Assembly (NCBI RefSeq): GCF_015999465.1
Contig: NZ_CP065534.1
Location: 1 to 64,000, forward strand
Length of the DNA stretch: 64,000 bases
Source of the DNA: Lonsdalea populi
GTDB lineage: Bacteria > Pseudomonadota > Gammaproteobacteria > Enterobacterales > Enterobacteriaceae
Direction of reading: 5' to 3'
Below, piece after piece: positions 32,684 to 43,443 of this stretch. Position 1 is the first letter of the stretch. Each line of letters opens with the position of its first letter. The position numbers and the translations under genes are program-made. The notes under the pieces are model-generated. The model worked only from the letters and a program-made list of their open reading frames with translations, ran no database searches and was not told where the DNA came from.

Positions 32684-34108
32684 ATGAAAAACCAGACCCC
32701 TGTGGGGGTAAACACCCCCGGTATCCGGGCTGAGCGGCTGAGGCAGGAGGAGTACGCCCGTCAGTTCAGCGACAGCGCGCCGCCGCTGACCGGCACTCAG
32801 GCCGTGATTGAGGCGGATCGCTGTTACTACTGTTTCGACGCGCCCTGTACGCGGTCGTGCCCGGCGGATATCGACGTGCCAAGCTTTATTCACCGCATTG
32901 CGCAGAACAACGTGCGCGGGGCCGCCGAGGCCATTTTGCAGGAGAACGTGCTGGGCGGCATGTGCGCCCGGGTCTGTCCGACGGAAACGCTGTGCGAGCA
33001 GGCGTGCGTGCGCAACGATCAGGACGGCAAACCGGTGAAAATCGGCCTGCTGCAACGCTTTGCGACCGACGCCTACTTCGCTAATCCGGGACGGCCGCTG
33101 TTTATGCGTGCCGCCGCCACCGGCAAAAACGTCGCGGTGGTGGGGGCGGGACCGGCGGGATTGACCGTCGCGCACCGGCTGGCGGTGAGCGGTCATAACG
33201 TGGTGATCTTCGACGCCCGCCCCAAGCCCGGCGGCCTGAACGAATACGGGCTGGCGGCGTACAAGACGACCGACGACTTCGCCCAGAAGGAGATAGCCTG
33301 GCTGCTGTCCGTCGGCGGTATTGAGCTGCGTCTCGGCCAGCGGCTGGGGCGCGACGTGACGCTGGAGCAGCTGCGGGCCGGGTTCGACGCCGTGTTCCTT
33401 GGCATGGGGCTTGCAGGCGTCAATGCGCTGGGCATTCATGAAACGCCGCTGACCGGCGTGCGGGAAGCGGTCGACTTTATCGCGGCGCTGCGTCAGGCCG
33501 CGGATCTCAGCCGGGTGCCCGTCGGCCGTAAGGTGGTGGTGATCGGCGGCGGGATGACCGCCGTCGATGCGGCGGTGCAGGCCAAAAAGCTGGGCGCGCG
33601 CGAGGTCACGCTGGTCTACCGCCGCAGCGAGGCGGAAATGAAGGCGTCGCCCCATGAACAGGCGTGGGCCAAACAGTGCGGCGTCACCCTGCGTTTCTGG
33701 TCTGCGCCCCAGGCCATTCACGGCGAAAACGGCGCGGTGACGGGTGTGTCGTTCGCCGTGATGCAGAGCGAAGACGGCAAGCTGGCCGCCAGTGGAGAAA
33801 CCTACACGCTGCCCGCAGACATGGTGCTGAAAGCGATCGGTCAGACCTACGACCCGGCGCCTGTCGGTGACGCTATCCGGCTCATAGATCGGCGCATCGC
33901 GACGGACGAGGCGGGACGCACCTCCGTGCCGGGCGTCTGGGCGGGCGGTGACTGCTGCGCCGGCGGATTGGATCTGACGGTGGACGCGGTGCGGCAGGGC
34001 AAAATCGCCGCCCGCGCCATCGATTTGGCCTTAACCGTGTCGGGACGCCAGGTCGTCAACGACGCATCGATGTCTGTATTGCTGGACCGGGGGTGTGCTC
34101 ATGGCTGA
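32684..34108 (+). CDS. preT: NAD-dependent dihydropyrimidine dehydrogenase, PreT subunit
   Basis: The NADH-oxidising FAD/iron-sulfur subunit that passes electrons to PreA for reduction of uracil or thymine to the dihydro form. The 474 aa carry eight N-terminal cysteines (C47, C50, C55, C59, C94, C98, C104, C108) for two 4Fe-4S clusters. FAD motif VAVVGAGPAGLTVAHRL starts near residue 150, and a second Rossmann motif VVVIGGGMTAVDAA is near 284. The ATG at 32684 lies behind AGGAG (32671). It overlaps preA by 8 nt and opens the four-gene catabolic operon. Confidence 0.93.
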   Translation: MKNQTPVGVNTPGIRAERLRQEEYARQFSDSAPPLTGTQAVIEADRCYYCFDAPCTRSCPADIDVPSFIHRIAQNNVRGAAEAILQENVLGGMCARVCPTETLCEQACVRNDQDGKPVKIGLLQRFATDAYFANPGRPLFMRAAATGKNVAVVGAGPAGLTVAHRLAVSGHNVVIFDARPKPGGLNEYGLAAYKTTDDFAQKEIAWLLSVGGIELRLGQRLGRDVTLEQLRAGFDAVFLGMGLAGVNALGIHETPLTGVREAVDFIAALRQAADLSRVPVGRKVVVIGGGMTAVDAAVQAKKLGAREVTLVYRRSEAEMKASPHEQAWAKQCGVTLRFWSAPQAIHGENGAVTGVSFAVMQSEDGKLAASGETYTLPADMVLKAIGQTYDPAPVGDAIRLIDRRIATDEAGRTSVPGVWAGGDCCAGGLDLTVDAVRQGKIAARAIDLALTVSGRQVVNDASMSVLLDRGCAHG

Positions 34109-35414
34109 TCTCAGTACCGAATTCCTGGGCATTAAAAGCCCGAATCCTTTCTGGCTGGCCTCCGCACCACCGACGGACAAAGAGTACAACGTAGTGCGGG
34201 CGTTCGAAGCCGGCTGGGGCGGCGTGGTGTGGAAAACGCTGGGGATTGATCCGCATGTGGTCAACGTCAGCGGCCCGCGCTACGGCACCTTGCTCGGCGC
34301 CGACCGGCGGGTGCTTGGCCTGAATAACATCGAGCTGATCACCGACCGGCCTCTACACGTCAACCTGGAGGAGATCGCCCGTGTCAAGCGCAACTGGCCG
34401 GATCGCGCCGTGATTGTGTCGATTATGGTGCCGTGCGAAGAGGAGGCCTGGAAATACATTCTGCCGCTGGTGGAGCAAACCGGCGCCGACGGCATCGAGC
34501 TGAACTTCGGCTGTCCGCACGGCATGAGCGAGCGCGGCATGGGCGCTGCGGTGGGGCAGGTGCCGGAGTATATCGAGCGGGTGACGCGCTGGTGCAAGCA
34601 GTATTGCCGCCTGCCGACCATCGTCAAATTGACGCCCAACATTACCGACATCCGCTATCCGGCCCGCGCGGCCCGTGGCGGGGGGGCCGATGCGGTATCG
34701 CTGATCAACACCATCAATTCGGTGATTGGGGTGGATCTCGACCAGATGAGCATCCATCCCAACACAGGCGGCAAGGGGTCTCACGGCGGCTATTGCGGCC
34801 CGGCGGTGAAACCTATCGCGCTCAACATGGTGGCGGAAATCGCCCGCGATCCGGACACTGTGGGATTGCCCATCTCCGGCATCGGCGGCATTTCCACCTG
34901 GCGCGACGCCGCCGAATTCATCTCGCTGGGCTGCGGCACGGTGCAGGTGTGTACGGCGGTCATGGTGCACGGTTTCCCGATTGTGCGCGACATGATCAAC
35001 GGCTTAAGCAACTTTATGGACGAGAAGGGCTACCGCACGCTGGACGATTTTCGCGGACGCGCCGTGAGCAGCGTCACGGACTGGCGCTATCTCAACCTGA
35101 ACCACGTCGACAAGGCGGTGATTGATCAGTCGAAGTGCATCAAATGCGGGCGCTGCCACCTGGCCTGTGAAGATACCTCTCATCAGGCCATCACCCACAT
35201 GAAAGACGGCGAGCGCCATTTTGAAGTGAAAGAGGAAGACTGCGTGGGCTGCAACCTGTGCGTTTCCATCTGCCCGGTGGAAGACTGCATCACGCTGCGC
35301 AGCCTGGCGCCCGGCGAGGTGGACGAGCGGAGCGGCAACGTCGTCAGCGAAAAATACGCTAACTGGACCACGCATCCCAACAATCCGATGGCGACCGAGG
35401 CCGACGCGCGCTGA
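34101..35414 (+). CDS. preA: NAD-dependent dihydropyrimidine dehydrogenase, PreA subunit
   Basis: The FMN-containing pyrimidine-reducing subunit. The 437-aa protein has an FMN TIM barrel starting ADLSTEFLGIKSPNPFWLAS. The active-site loop LNFGCPHGMSERGMGAAVGQ has the same layout as mammalian dihydropyrimidine dehydrogenase, including the catalytic cysteine. A C-terminal two-cluster ferredoxin domain follows (CIKCGRCHLAC and CVGCNLCVSICPVEDC). The ATG at 34101 overlaps the end of preT, so the two subunits are translated in coupling. Confidence 0.94.
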   Translation: MADLSTEFLGIKSPNPFWLASAPPTDKEYNVVRAFEAGWGGVVWKTLGIDPHVVNVSGPRYGTLLGADRRVLGLNNIELITDRPLHVNLEEIARVKRNWPDRAVIVSIMVPCEEEAWKYILPLVEQTGADGIELNFGCPHGMSERGMGAAVGQVPEYIERVTRWCKQYCRLPTIVKLTPNITDIRYPARAARGGGADAVSLINTINSVIGVDLDQMSIHPNTGGKGSHGGYCGPAVKPIALNMVAEIARDPDTVGLPISGIGGISTWRDAAEFISLGCGTVQVCTAVMVHGFPIVRDMINGLSNFMDEKGYRTLDDFRGRAVSSVTDWRYLNLNHVDKAVIDQSKCIKCGRCHLACEDTSHQAITHMKDGERHFEVKEEDCVGCNLCVSICPVEDCITLRSLAPGEVDERSGNVVSEKYANWTTHPNNPMATEADAR

Positions 35415-36947
<1,533 letters not shown>

Positions 36948-36991
36948 CGGCTGAACAGTGACAGTAATGCATTGACCGTGAGGAAGCGACG

Positions 36992-38275
36992 ATGAGTAAT
37001 GACATGTTAACGGTAGCGGACAACGTGACGACGGCCGACGTGCGGGTAAACGGCGAACGCCTGTGGCAGTCATTGATGGACCTGGCGCAGATCGGCGCGA
37101 CGCCGAAGGGGGGCGTATGCCGCCTGACGCTGACCGACCTCGACCGGCAGGGCCGCGATCGGCTGGTGAGCTGGGGCGAGGCCGCCGGGCTGTCGGTGGA
37201 AGTGGATAAGATAGGCAACGTGTTTATGCGCCGTGCCGGGCGCAACAATGCGCTGCCGCCGATCGTGGCCGGTAGCCACATCGACACCCAGCCGACCGGC
37301 GGTAAGTTCGACGGCAACTTCGGCGTGCTGTCCGCGCTGGAGGTGATCCGCACGCTGAACGACCAGAAGATTGAAACCGAAGCCCCGGTCGAGGTGGTGT
37401 CCTGGACCAACGAAGAAGGTTCCCGTTTCGTACCGGTCATGATGGGGTCCGGGGTGTTTGCCGGCGTCTTTCCGCTGGAATACGCCTATGCCGCGACGGA
37501 TGTGGACGGAAAGACGGTCAAGGATGAGCTGGAGAAAATCGGCTATGTCGGGCCGCAAACGCCGGGCGATCATCCTATTGGCGCCTACTTCGAAGCGCAT
37601 ATCGAGCAAGGGCCGATTCTGGAGGATCAAGATATCGAGATCGGCGTCGTGCAGGCGGTGCTGGGCATCCGCTGGTACGACTGCGTGGTGACAGGCATGG
37701 AGTCTCATGCGGGGCCGACGCCGATGGCGATGCGCAAAGATGCGCTGCAGGTTTCCACGCGCATCATGCAGGAAGTGATCAACATCGCCGATCGCTTCTC
37801 GCCGCACGGCCGCGGTACGGTTGGGATGGTGCAGGTGCATCCCAACAGCCGTAACGTGGTGCCGGGCAGCGTGAAGTTTTCCATCGACTTCCGCAATATC
37901 GACGACGCGTCGGTGGACCAGATGGATGAGGCGCTGAAAACTTATCTCAGCGGCCTGATGCAGGAAACCGGTCTGGATATTCAACTGACGCAGGTCTCGG
38001 ACTACCCCGCCGCGCCGTTCCATCCGGAGTGTAAAGAGGCGGTGCGCCGCGCGGCGCAGGCGCTGGGGTATTCGCACATGGACATCGTCTCCGGCGCGGG
38101 CCACGACGCGGTTTACATGAGTATGCTGGCGCCGACGGGGATGATTTTCATCCCATGCAAGGACGGCATCAGCCACAACGAAATCGAGTATTCTTCGCCC
38201 GAACAGGTGACGGCGGGCGCCAATGTGCTATTGCATGCGGTGCTGGAAACGGCGGGCGTCGTAGGGCGCGGTTAA
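36992..38275 (+). CDS. M20-family beta-ureidopropionase / N-carbamoyl amidohydrolase
   Basis: A 427-aa binuclear-metal amidase predicted to split N-carbamoyl-beta-alanine into beta-alanine, CO2 and ammonia, the nitrogen-releasing third step. Metal and substrate motifs: GSHIDTQPTGGKFDGNFGVL, WTNEEGSRF, FEAHIEQGP and the dimer-domain ESHAGPTPM, with the last metal histidine in DGISHNEIE. Relatives include allantoate amidohydrolase and L-N-carbamoylase, so specificity rests on its position after preTA and dihydropyrimidinase. It is the last gene of the operon. Confidence 0.9.
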   Translation: MSNDMLTVADNVTTADVRVNGERLWQSLMDLAQIGATPKGGVCRLTLTDLDRQGRDRLVSWGEAAGLSVEVDKIGNVFMRRAGRNNALPPIVAGSHIDTQPTGGKFDGNFGVLSALEVIRTLNDQKIETEAPVEVVSWTNEEGSRFVPVMMGSGVFAGVFPLEYAYAATDVDGKTVKDELEKIGYVGPQTPGDHPIGAYFEAHIEQGPILEDQDIEIGVVQAVLGIRWYDCVVTGMESHAGPTPMAMRKDALQVSTRIMQEVINIADRFSPHGRGTVGMVQVHPNSRNVVPGSVKFSIDFRNIDDASVDQMDEALKTYLSGLMQETGLDIQLTQVSDYPAAPFHPECKEAVRRAAQALGYSHMDIVSGAGHDAVYMSMLAPTGMIFIPCKDGISHNEIEYSSPEQVTAGANVLLHAVLETAGVVGRG

Positions 38276-38298
38276 GCCGTTGACGATGACCGGCGGCC

Positions 38299-38321
38299 CC
38301 CGGCGACGTTACGGCGCCGGG
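38299..38321. terminator. GC-rich hairpin at the end of the preTA operon
   Basis: A 7-bp CCCGGCG / CGCCGGG stem lies 24 nt after the amidohydrolase stop, between it and convergent avtA. There is no T-run, so intrinsic termination is uncertain. Confidence 0.35.
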
Positions 38322-38406
38322 CGTTACCGCGCGGCAATGCCGGGAGTGCGGGGCGAAACGCACTCGCCCGCGAACCGGATGCCGCTCCGCGGATGAGCGC
38401 CGGCGC

Positions 38407-39663
38407 TTATCCCACCGTTTCCTGCATGGCGCGTTCCACCTCTTCCGCCAGAATGGCAATTCCCTGCTCAATCTTCTCCGGCTCCGGCACATAGTTCATG
38501 CGCAGACACTGGTAGGCGTGCGGCCACTCCTGCGTCAGTCCGGGGAAGAAGTAGTGGCCGGGGACCATCAGCACGCCGCGCTGTTTCAACCGCTGATACA
38601 GCGACTCGGTGGTAATGGGGAGATCTTTGAACCATAGCCACAGGAAAATCGCCCCTTCCGGCTTGTGGATCAGGCAGCGCTCCTCCGGCAGATAACGGCG
38701 AATAATCTCGATGGCGTGCTGAACACGCTGCTGATAAAACGGACGCACGACGTCGTTAGACAGCCTCAGCAGGTCGCCGCGCCGGATCATTTCGTGCGCG
38801 ATGGCGGGGCCGATAGAGCCGGGCGCCAGGTTGATGATGCCGTTCATATTGCTCATCGCGTCGATCACCTCTTCGGCCGCGATCACGATACCGCAGCGGG
38901 AGCCGGGCAGGCCCAGCTTGGAGAGGCTCATGCACAGAATGATATTCTGGTTCCACAGCGGCGTGGCGTCGCTGAAGATGATGCCGGGAAACGGGACGCC
39001 GTAGGCGTTGTCGATAATCAGAGGGATTTCATGCTGGCGGGCCATCGCGTCCAGCTGACGCAGTTCGTCGTCGGTCAGCACGTTGCCGGTCGGGTTGGTC
39101 GGGCGCGATACGCAGATCGCCCCGATATCGTCGGTAATATGCAGCTGTTCGAAGTCGACGTGATATTTGAACTGGCCTTCCGGCAGCAGCTCTATCTGCG
39201 GGCGCACGGAGACGAACATATCTTCGTCCAGGCCGGAATCGGCGTAGCCGATATACTCCGGCGCCAGCGGGAACATCACCTTGCTGCGGCTACCGTCGCT
39301 TTTTCGTCCGCCGAAGAGATTAAATAAGTGGAAAAACGCACTCTGACTGCCATTTGTCAGAACAATATTCTGTGGTCCTATCTCCCACCCCAATGTCTCG
39401 CGCAGCAGATCGGCCAGTGCATTCAGGAGTGTATCTTTTCCCTGTGGGCCGTCGTAGTTGCACAGCGCATCGGTCAGTTTGCCCTGTTCCAGCAGATCGC
39501 CGCACAGGGATTTAAAATAGTCATCTATGACCGGAATATGCGCGGGGTTTCCTCCGCCAAGCATGATGGTGCCGGGCGTGCGCAGCCCATTGTTCAGGTC
39601 GTCCATCAGTTGAGTAATACCGGAGCGGTGGGTGAATTTGTTGCCAAAGACGGAAAAGTTCAT
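38407..39663 (-). CDS. avtA: Valine-pyruvate aminotransferase AvtA
   Basis: This PLP enzyme interconverts valine and 2-oxoisovalerate with pyruvate/alanine. It has 418 aa (E. coli 417), starting MNFSVFGNKFTHRSGITQLM. The PLP lysine lies in LCMSLSKLGLPGSRCGI and the conserved asparagine in ICVSRPTNPTGNV. It converges on the pyrimidine operon. As an alanine-forming or alanine-using enzyme it could recycle alanine from a beta-alanine:pyruvate transaminase, but it is a housekeeping gene and the adjacency may be chance. Confidence 0.95.
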   Translation of the reverse strand: MNFSVFGNKFTHRSGITQLMDDLNNGLRTPGTIMLGGGNPAHIPVIDDYFKSLCGDLLEQGKLTDALCNYDGPQGKDTLLNALADLLRETLGWEIGPQNIVLTNGSQSAFFHLFNLFGGRKSDGSRSKVMFPLAPEYIGYADSGLDEDMFVSVRPQIELLPEGQFKYHVDFEQLHITDDIGAICVSRPTNPTGNVLTDDELRQLDAMARQHEIPLIIDNAYGVPFPGIIFSDATPLWNQNIILCMSLSKLGLPGSRCGIVIAAEEVIDAMSNMNGIINLAPGSIGPAIAHEMIRRGDLLRLSNDVVRPFYQQRVQHAIEIIRRYLPEERCLIHKPEGAIFLWLWFKDLPITTESLYQRLKQRGVLMVPGHYFFPGLTQEWPHAYQCLRMNYVPEPEKIEQGIAILAEEVERAMQETVG

Positions 39664-39966
39664 AGCTTGTCAATAAATGCTGAAACACGAATGAGGCCGC
39701 CACCTTACCCCGTGTGTTATCCCGGTGCAACGCGGGATGAATATCGCTTTCTTCGTTTGTTCCAGTGATATTTCTTATGGCAGCATAAAATATCGTCGCG
39801 TTTAATTTAGCTTTGTGGTCGTTCCTGAGAGTGATGCTGGAGGCTGAAACCGCGTCAGCAACGATCGGCTTCACCTCCCACTTTTAGTGCAAAAAGTTCA
39901 AAAACACTTAACAATTCTGTGACTCCTTCAGCAAAACCACACCAAAAAAACAGCATAAATACACGC
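39664..39966. other. Divergent intergenic region between avtA and the DUF4432 gene
   Basis: AT-rich promoter region of two divergent genes. Apart from the CRP-like site that follows at 39967, I see no gene or repeat. Confidence 0.4.
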
Positions 39967-39982
39967 AGTGATGGTAGTCACA
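39967..39982. promoter_or_regulatory. CRP-like site upstream of the DUF4432 gene
   Basis: AGTGA-TGGTAG-TCACA differs from TGTGA-N6-TCACA at one position and lies about 75-90 nt before the start codon. It suggests catabolite control of the secreted sugar-epimerase-like protein. Confidence 0.5.
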
Positions 39983-40054
39983 TTTTGGCCGGTTCGGCAT
40001 TTGTAGTCTTCAATGGTTAGAGCTAAATCAATTCAGCCACTGAGGATGCATAGC

Positions 40055-41263
40055 ATGAAAAAGTTATTGGCTTTGGGCGTTTCCCTGGCGTTGGTGTCCT
40101 GGCAGATTTCCGCACAAACGTTTGTGCTGACTGATGCTGAAGCGAATGTCGAAAAGGGCAACTGGAAGGTCGGTAGTGAGACGCTGAAGGTGAAGGACTC
40201 GGCTTTCAGCATTGAGCAGAAAGTGCTGCACGGCGGGCGTCAGGAGGGCAGTAAAATCATTACCATCACCAGCCCCGACGGACTGCAGATTACGCTGAGC
40301 CCGACGCGCGGCATGGATTTGCTGCATGTGACCGGCAAAAATATCCGCCTTGGGTGGGACTCGCCGGTCGATGAGGTGGTTAACCCGAATACGATTACGC
40401 TGGAAAGCCGCAATGGGCTGGGGTGGCTCGAAGGCTTCAACGAAATGATGGTGCGCTGCGGTTATGAATGGACCGGCCACCCGGTCACCAGCGACGGCAT
40501 GCTTTATACCCTGCACGGCCGCGCAGGCAATACGCCCGCCTCCAAGGTGGTGGTGGATATCGACGACAAAGCGCCGCATACGATCGTAGTACGCGGCCTG
40601 CTGAAAGAAAACAGCTTCAAGAAATCCAATCTGGAGACGTGGACCGAGCTGCGTTACGTTCCCGGCAGCGAGTCGTTCACGATTCATGATGTGCTGACCA
40701 ACAAGGCGGATTATCCACGCGATTACCAAATCATCTATCACAGCAACTTCGGGACGCCGATTTTGGAGCAGGGTGCTCGCTTCGTCGCGCCGGTCAAAGA
40801 GATCTCACCCTTTAATGATTATGCGAAACCTGGCCTGAAAGACTGGGAGACCTATCAGGGCCCGACTAAAAACTTCGATGAGATGGTATTTAACGTTGCG
40901 CCTTACGCGGACAAAGACGGCAAGACGCTGGCGGCGCTGGTGAACAAGGCGGGCGATAAGGGCGTTTCGATTGCGTTTGATACCCGCCAGTTGCCCGTGT
41001 TGTCCCTGTGGAAAAATACGGATACCGAAAAGCAGGGCTACGTGACGGGTATCGAACCCGGCACCAGTTATGCCTATCCGGTGACCGTCGAACGTAAAAT
41101 GGGACGCGTCAAACAGTTGCAACCAGGGCAAAGCACGACCTTTGAACTGACTTATAGTCTACTGAGCAACGCGGATTCGGTGCAGAAGACGGAACAGCGG
41201 GTGAAAGAGATTCAGGGGAGCCAGTCGACGATGGTAACGGAGACGCCGATGGCGGTGGAATAA
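40055..41263 (+). CDS. Secreted aldose 1-epimerase-like DUF4432 protein
   Basis: A 402-aa protein with a signal peptide (MKKLLALGVSLALVSWQISA, then QTF) and a galactose-mutarotase-like beta-sandwich of the DUF4432 type. Segments such as ITLSPTRGMDLLHV, GYEWTGHPV, LHGRAGNTPASKV and YHSNFGTPILE fit that fold. Cytoplasmic relatives are common, so export is notable and suggests action on a sugar or oligosaccharide in the periplasm. The ATG at 40055 lies 8 nt after TGAGGA; earlier in-frame starts would spoil the signal peptide. Substrate unknown. It converges on ghrB. Confidence 0.78.
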   Translation: MKKLLALGVSLALVSWQISAQTFVLTDAEANVEKGNWKVGSETLKVKDSAFSIEQKVLHGGRQEGSKIITITSPDGLQITLSPTRGMDLLHVTGKNIRLGWDSPVDEVVNPNTITLESRNGLGWLEGFNEMMVRCGYEWTGHPVTSDGMLYTLHGRAGNTPASKVVVDIDDKAPHTIVVRGLLKENSFKKSNLETWTELRYVPGSESFTIHDVLTNKADYPRDYQIIYHSNFGTPILEQGARFVAPVKEISPFNDYAKPGLKDWETYQGPTKNFDEMVFNVAPYADKDGKTLAALVNKAGDKGVSIAFDTRQLPVLSLWKNTDTEKQGYVTGIEPGTSYAYPVTVERKMGRVKQLQPGQSTTFELTYSLLSNADSVQKTEQRVKEIQGSQSTMVTETPMAVE

Positions 41264-41290
41264 TTCTTCTGCAGCCATGATTTCCTCTGA

Positions 41291-41321
41291 CATCCCCGGT
41301 CAGCGAAAGCAGCCGGGGATG
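41291..41321. terminator. Hairpin between the DUF4432 gene and ghrB
   Basis: A 9-bp stem CATCCCCGG / CCGGGGATG separates two convergent genes. There is no strong T-run; it is probably a shared 3'-end structure. Confidence 0.5.
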
Positions 41322-41333
41322 TTGACGTTCAAA

Positions 41334-42299
41334 TCATGAGCGTGACGAAGGCGGGTTGACACAATTTTCTTTCACGTCGCCGGTCAGCGCAGCGATCAAG
41401 TTATCCACCGCACAGGCGGCCATGGCATAACGGGTTTCGTGGGTGGCGGAGCCGATATGCGGCAGCGCCACCACGTTGGGCAGCGTTAACAGCGGCGAGT
41501 CCACCGGCAGCGGTTCGGTTTCAAAGACGTCCAAGCCGGCACCCAGCAGTTGGCCGTTACGTAGCGCGTCGATTAGAGCGAGCTCATCGACGACGGGGCC
41601 GCGTCCGATGTTGATCAGGATGGCGCCAGGCTTCATTTTCTCCAGCCGTTCGCGATTGATAAGGTGGCGTGTTTCCGGGGTTAGCGGCAGCGTAATGCAG
41701 AGGAAGTCCGACTCGGTCAGCAAGGTCTCTAACTCGTCATAGTGGGCGTTGAAGCGCCGTTCGGCTTCAGGATGACGACGGCGGGCGTGATAGCGGACAG
41801 GCATGTTGAAACCAAAGTGGGCACGCTGCGCGACCGCCATACCGATGCGGCCCATGCCCAGTATGCCTATCGCTTTGTGGTGAACATCGACGCCGAACCA
41901 GTCGCTGCCGATACTGCGCCGCCACTCTCCGGCTTTGACGCGTTCTGCGGATTCGAGCGCGCGGCGGGCTGTCATCAGCATCAGCGTCATCACCGTATCC
42001 GCCACGGTATTGGTCAATACGGTAGGCGTGTGCATCAGCAGCGCATTTTTTTGATTTAGCGCGGCGACGTCGATATTGTCGTACCCGACAGAAATGGTCG
42101 AGACAGCACGCAGGCGCGGCAGGTGGGAAAGAAACGCTTGATCGATTTGTCCACCGGCCCCGATCAGCCCTTCCGCCCTAGCCAGGGACGGGTCGTTAAC
42201 CGGTGGGAGGTTTTGACATTCATTGACCGTGAAGTGAGACGACAGGCGAGCGCGTAAATCTTCGGGGATGCGGCCGTACAGAATAATTTCAGGTTTCAT
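41334..42299 (-). CDS. ghrB: Glyoxylate/hydroxypyruvate reductase B
   Basis: This NADPH-linked 2-hydroxyacid dehydrogenase reduces glyoxylate, hydroxypyruvate and 2-ketogluconate. It has 321 aa (E. coli 324). [15 protein letters not shown], the nucleotide motif [20 protein letters not shown] near residue 150, catalytic [11 protein letters not shown] and the histidine in [16 protein letters not shown] are all present. The ATG at 42299 sits behind GGAGC; an upstream start would add 29 unrelated residues. Confidence 0.93.
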   Translation of the reverse strand: MKPEIILYGRIPEDLRARLSSHFTVNECQNLPPVNDPSLARAEGLIGAGGQIDQAFLSHLPRLRAVSTISVGYDNIDVAALNQKNALLMHTPTVLTNTVADTVMTLMLMTARRALESAERVKAGEWRRSIGSDWFGVDVHHKAIGILGMGRIGMAVAQRAHFGFNMPVRYHARRRHPEAERRFNAHYDELETLLTESDFLCITLPLTPETRHLINRERLEKMKPGAILINIGRGPVVDELALIDALRNGQLLGAGLDVFETEPLPVDSPLLTLPNVVALPHIGSATHETRYAMAACAVDNLIAALTGDVKENCVNPPSSRS

Positions 42300-42618
42300 G
42301 ATTAAGCTCCGGCTATGACGGGGGATCGTCGATAAGATGGGAGAAATAACCCGCAGAAGGGTGACTGAGTCTAAAGAATACTGCAAATTAGTGAATCAAA
42401 TTAAAAGAAATAGTGCCATATCATCGTTACAGCGCGCGTCATGGTTTTACAATAGATTGACCTTTTGTCCGCTTTTGTGGCCGTTACGTTTGTTAGGAGG
42501 TGGGAGAAAAGTAAGGAATACACAGCTGGCTGGATAGCTATGCTTTTGAGTTACAAAGGACTATTTAACAAGGAAAGCGTCGATGACGCTTTAGCCACCA
42601 TGGATACAGGAGGAAGAA
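42300..42618. other. Intergenic region between ghrB and yegW
   Basis: AT-rich divergent promoter region of about 320 bases. I see the strong yegW ribosome-binding site (AGGAGGAAGAA, ending at 42618) and no further gene. Confidence 0.4.
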
Positions 42619-43362
42619 ATGGACACATATTCAGCCCTGGTAGAGCGGTTGCAGCACCGTTTACAGCAGAGGGACCATACGCCTCTCTATGTCAAATTCA
42701 GTGATGCTTTGCAACAGGCCGTGCAAAATGGCGATCTTCGCGAGGGAAATTTTCTACCCAGCGAACGAGAATTTTGCCGTCTGCTGGGCATTTCCCGTAT
42801 CACTGTACGCAACGCATTGAAACTACTGGAATCACGTAACGTGGTCGTGCGCACGCGAGGATACGGCACCTACATCAATTTCCAGATGGAATATCAAATC
42901 GGCAGTGCCGCCAGCTTTAGTTGCCAGGTGACGGGGAAAGGAAAAAATCCGGGCACGATGTGGCTGGAGAAAAAGGTGGTGCCGTGTAGCGAAGAGGTAG
43001 CCGAACAGTTGGCGCTACCGCCGGATACGTCGGTTTATTGCCTGCTACGCCATCGTTATATCGAAGATGAACCCGTTTCCATCGTGACATCCTATGTCCC
43101 TACCGCGTTAATAAGCGATCCGGGAGAGATTGGGGTTTCACTCTACGCCTACTTCAAATCTCAAAATATTTCGCCGCAACATACACGTAACTGGGTGACG
43201 GCCAAGGCATCGGATGAGCACTTCATGTCTGTGATGAATATCAAGGCATCAGTGCCGATGCTGGTGCTTAAACAGCAGGTGTGTGATGAGGAAGGCGTTC
43301 CCATCGAGTTTAGTATTAATTGTTGTCGTGCCGACCGATACGTTTTCGTATCGGAGCAGTAA
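42619..43362 (+). CDS. yegW: GntR-family (HutC/UTRA) regulator, YegW-like
   Basis: A 247-aa regulator. An N-terminal GntR winged helix (residues about 25-90: LREGNFLPSEREFCRLLGIS, RITVRNALKLLESRNVV) is followed by a UTRA ligand domain (VYCLLRHRYIEDEPVSIVTS). It lies tail to tail with yegU and near yegT, matching the E. coli yegTUV-yegW neighbourhood, so it probably controls those genes. Inducer unknown, perhaps a nucleoside. Confidence 0.8.
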   Translation: MDTYSALVERLQHRLQQRDHTPLYVKFSDALQQAVQNGDLREGNFLPSEREFCRLLGISRITVRNALKLLESRNVVVRTRGYGTYINFQMEYQIGSAASFSCQVTGKGKNPGTMWLEKKVVPCSEEVAEQLALPPDTSVYCLLRHRYIEDEPVSIVTSYVPTALISDPGEIGVSLYAYFKSQNISPQHTRNWVTAKASDEHFMSVMNIKASVPMLVLKQQVCDEEGVPIEFSINCCRADRYVFVSEQ

Positions 43363-43401
43363 GTTCGAACCCAACAATCTGCGTTATCGTCTCTAAGCGT
43401 T

Positions 43402-43434
43402 GATAGCGGGTCGGTGAGACACCGTCCCGCTATC
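43402..43434. terminator. Bidirectional hairpin between yegW and yegU
   Basis: A long stem GATAGCGGG-T-CGGTG / CACCG-T-CCCGCTATC with an AGA loop (14 pairs, one T-T mismatch) lies exactly between the two convergent genes. Confidence 0.65.
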
Positions 43435-43443
43435 GAATGATCG

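Noticed and set aside
37070..38176. A 368-codon minus-strand frame
   Set aside because: It is the shadow of the M20 amidohydrolase gene.
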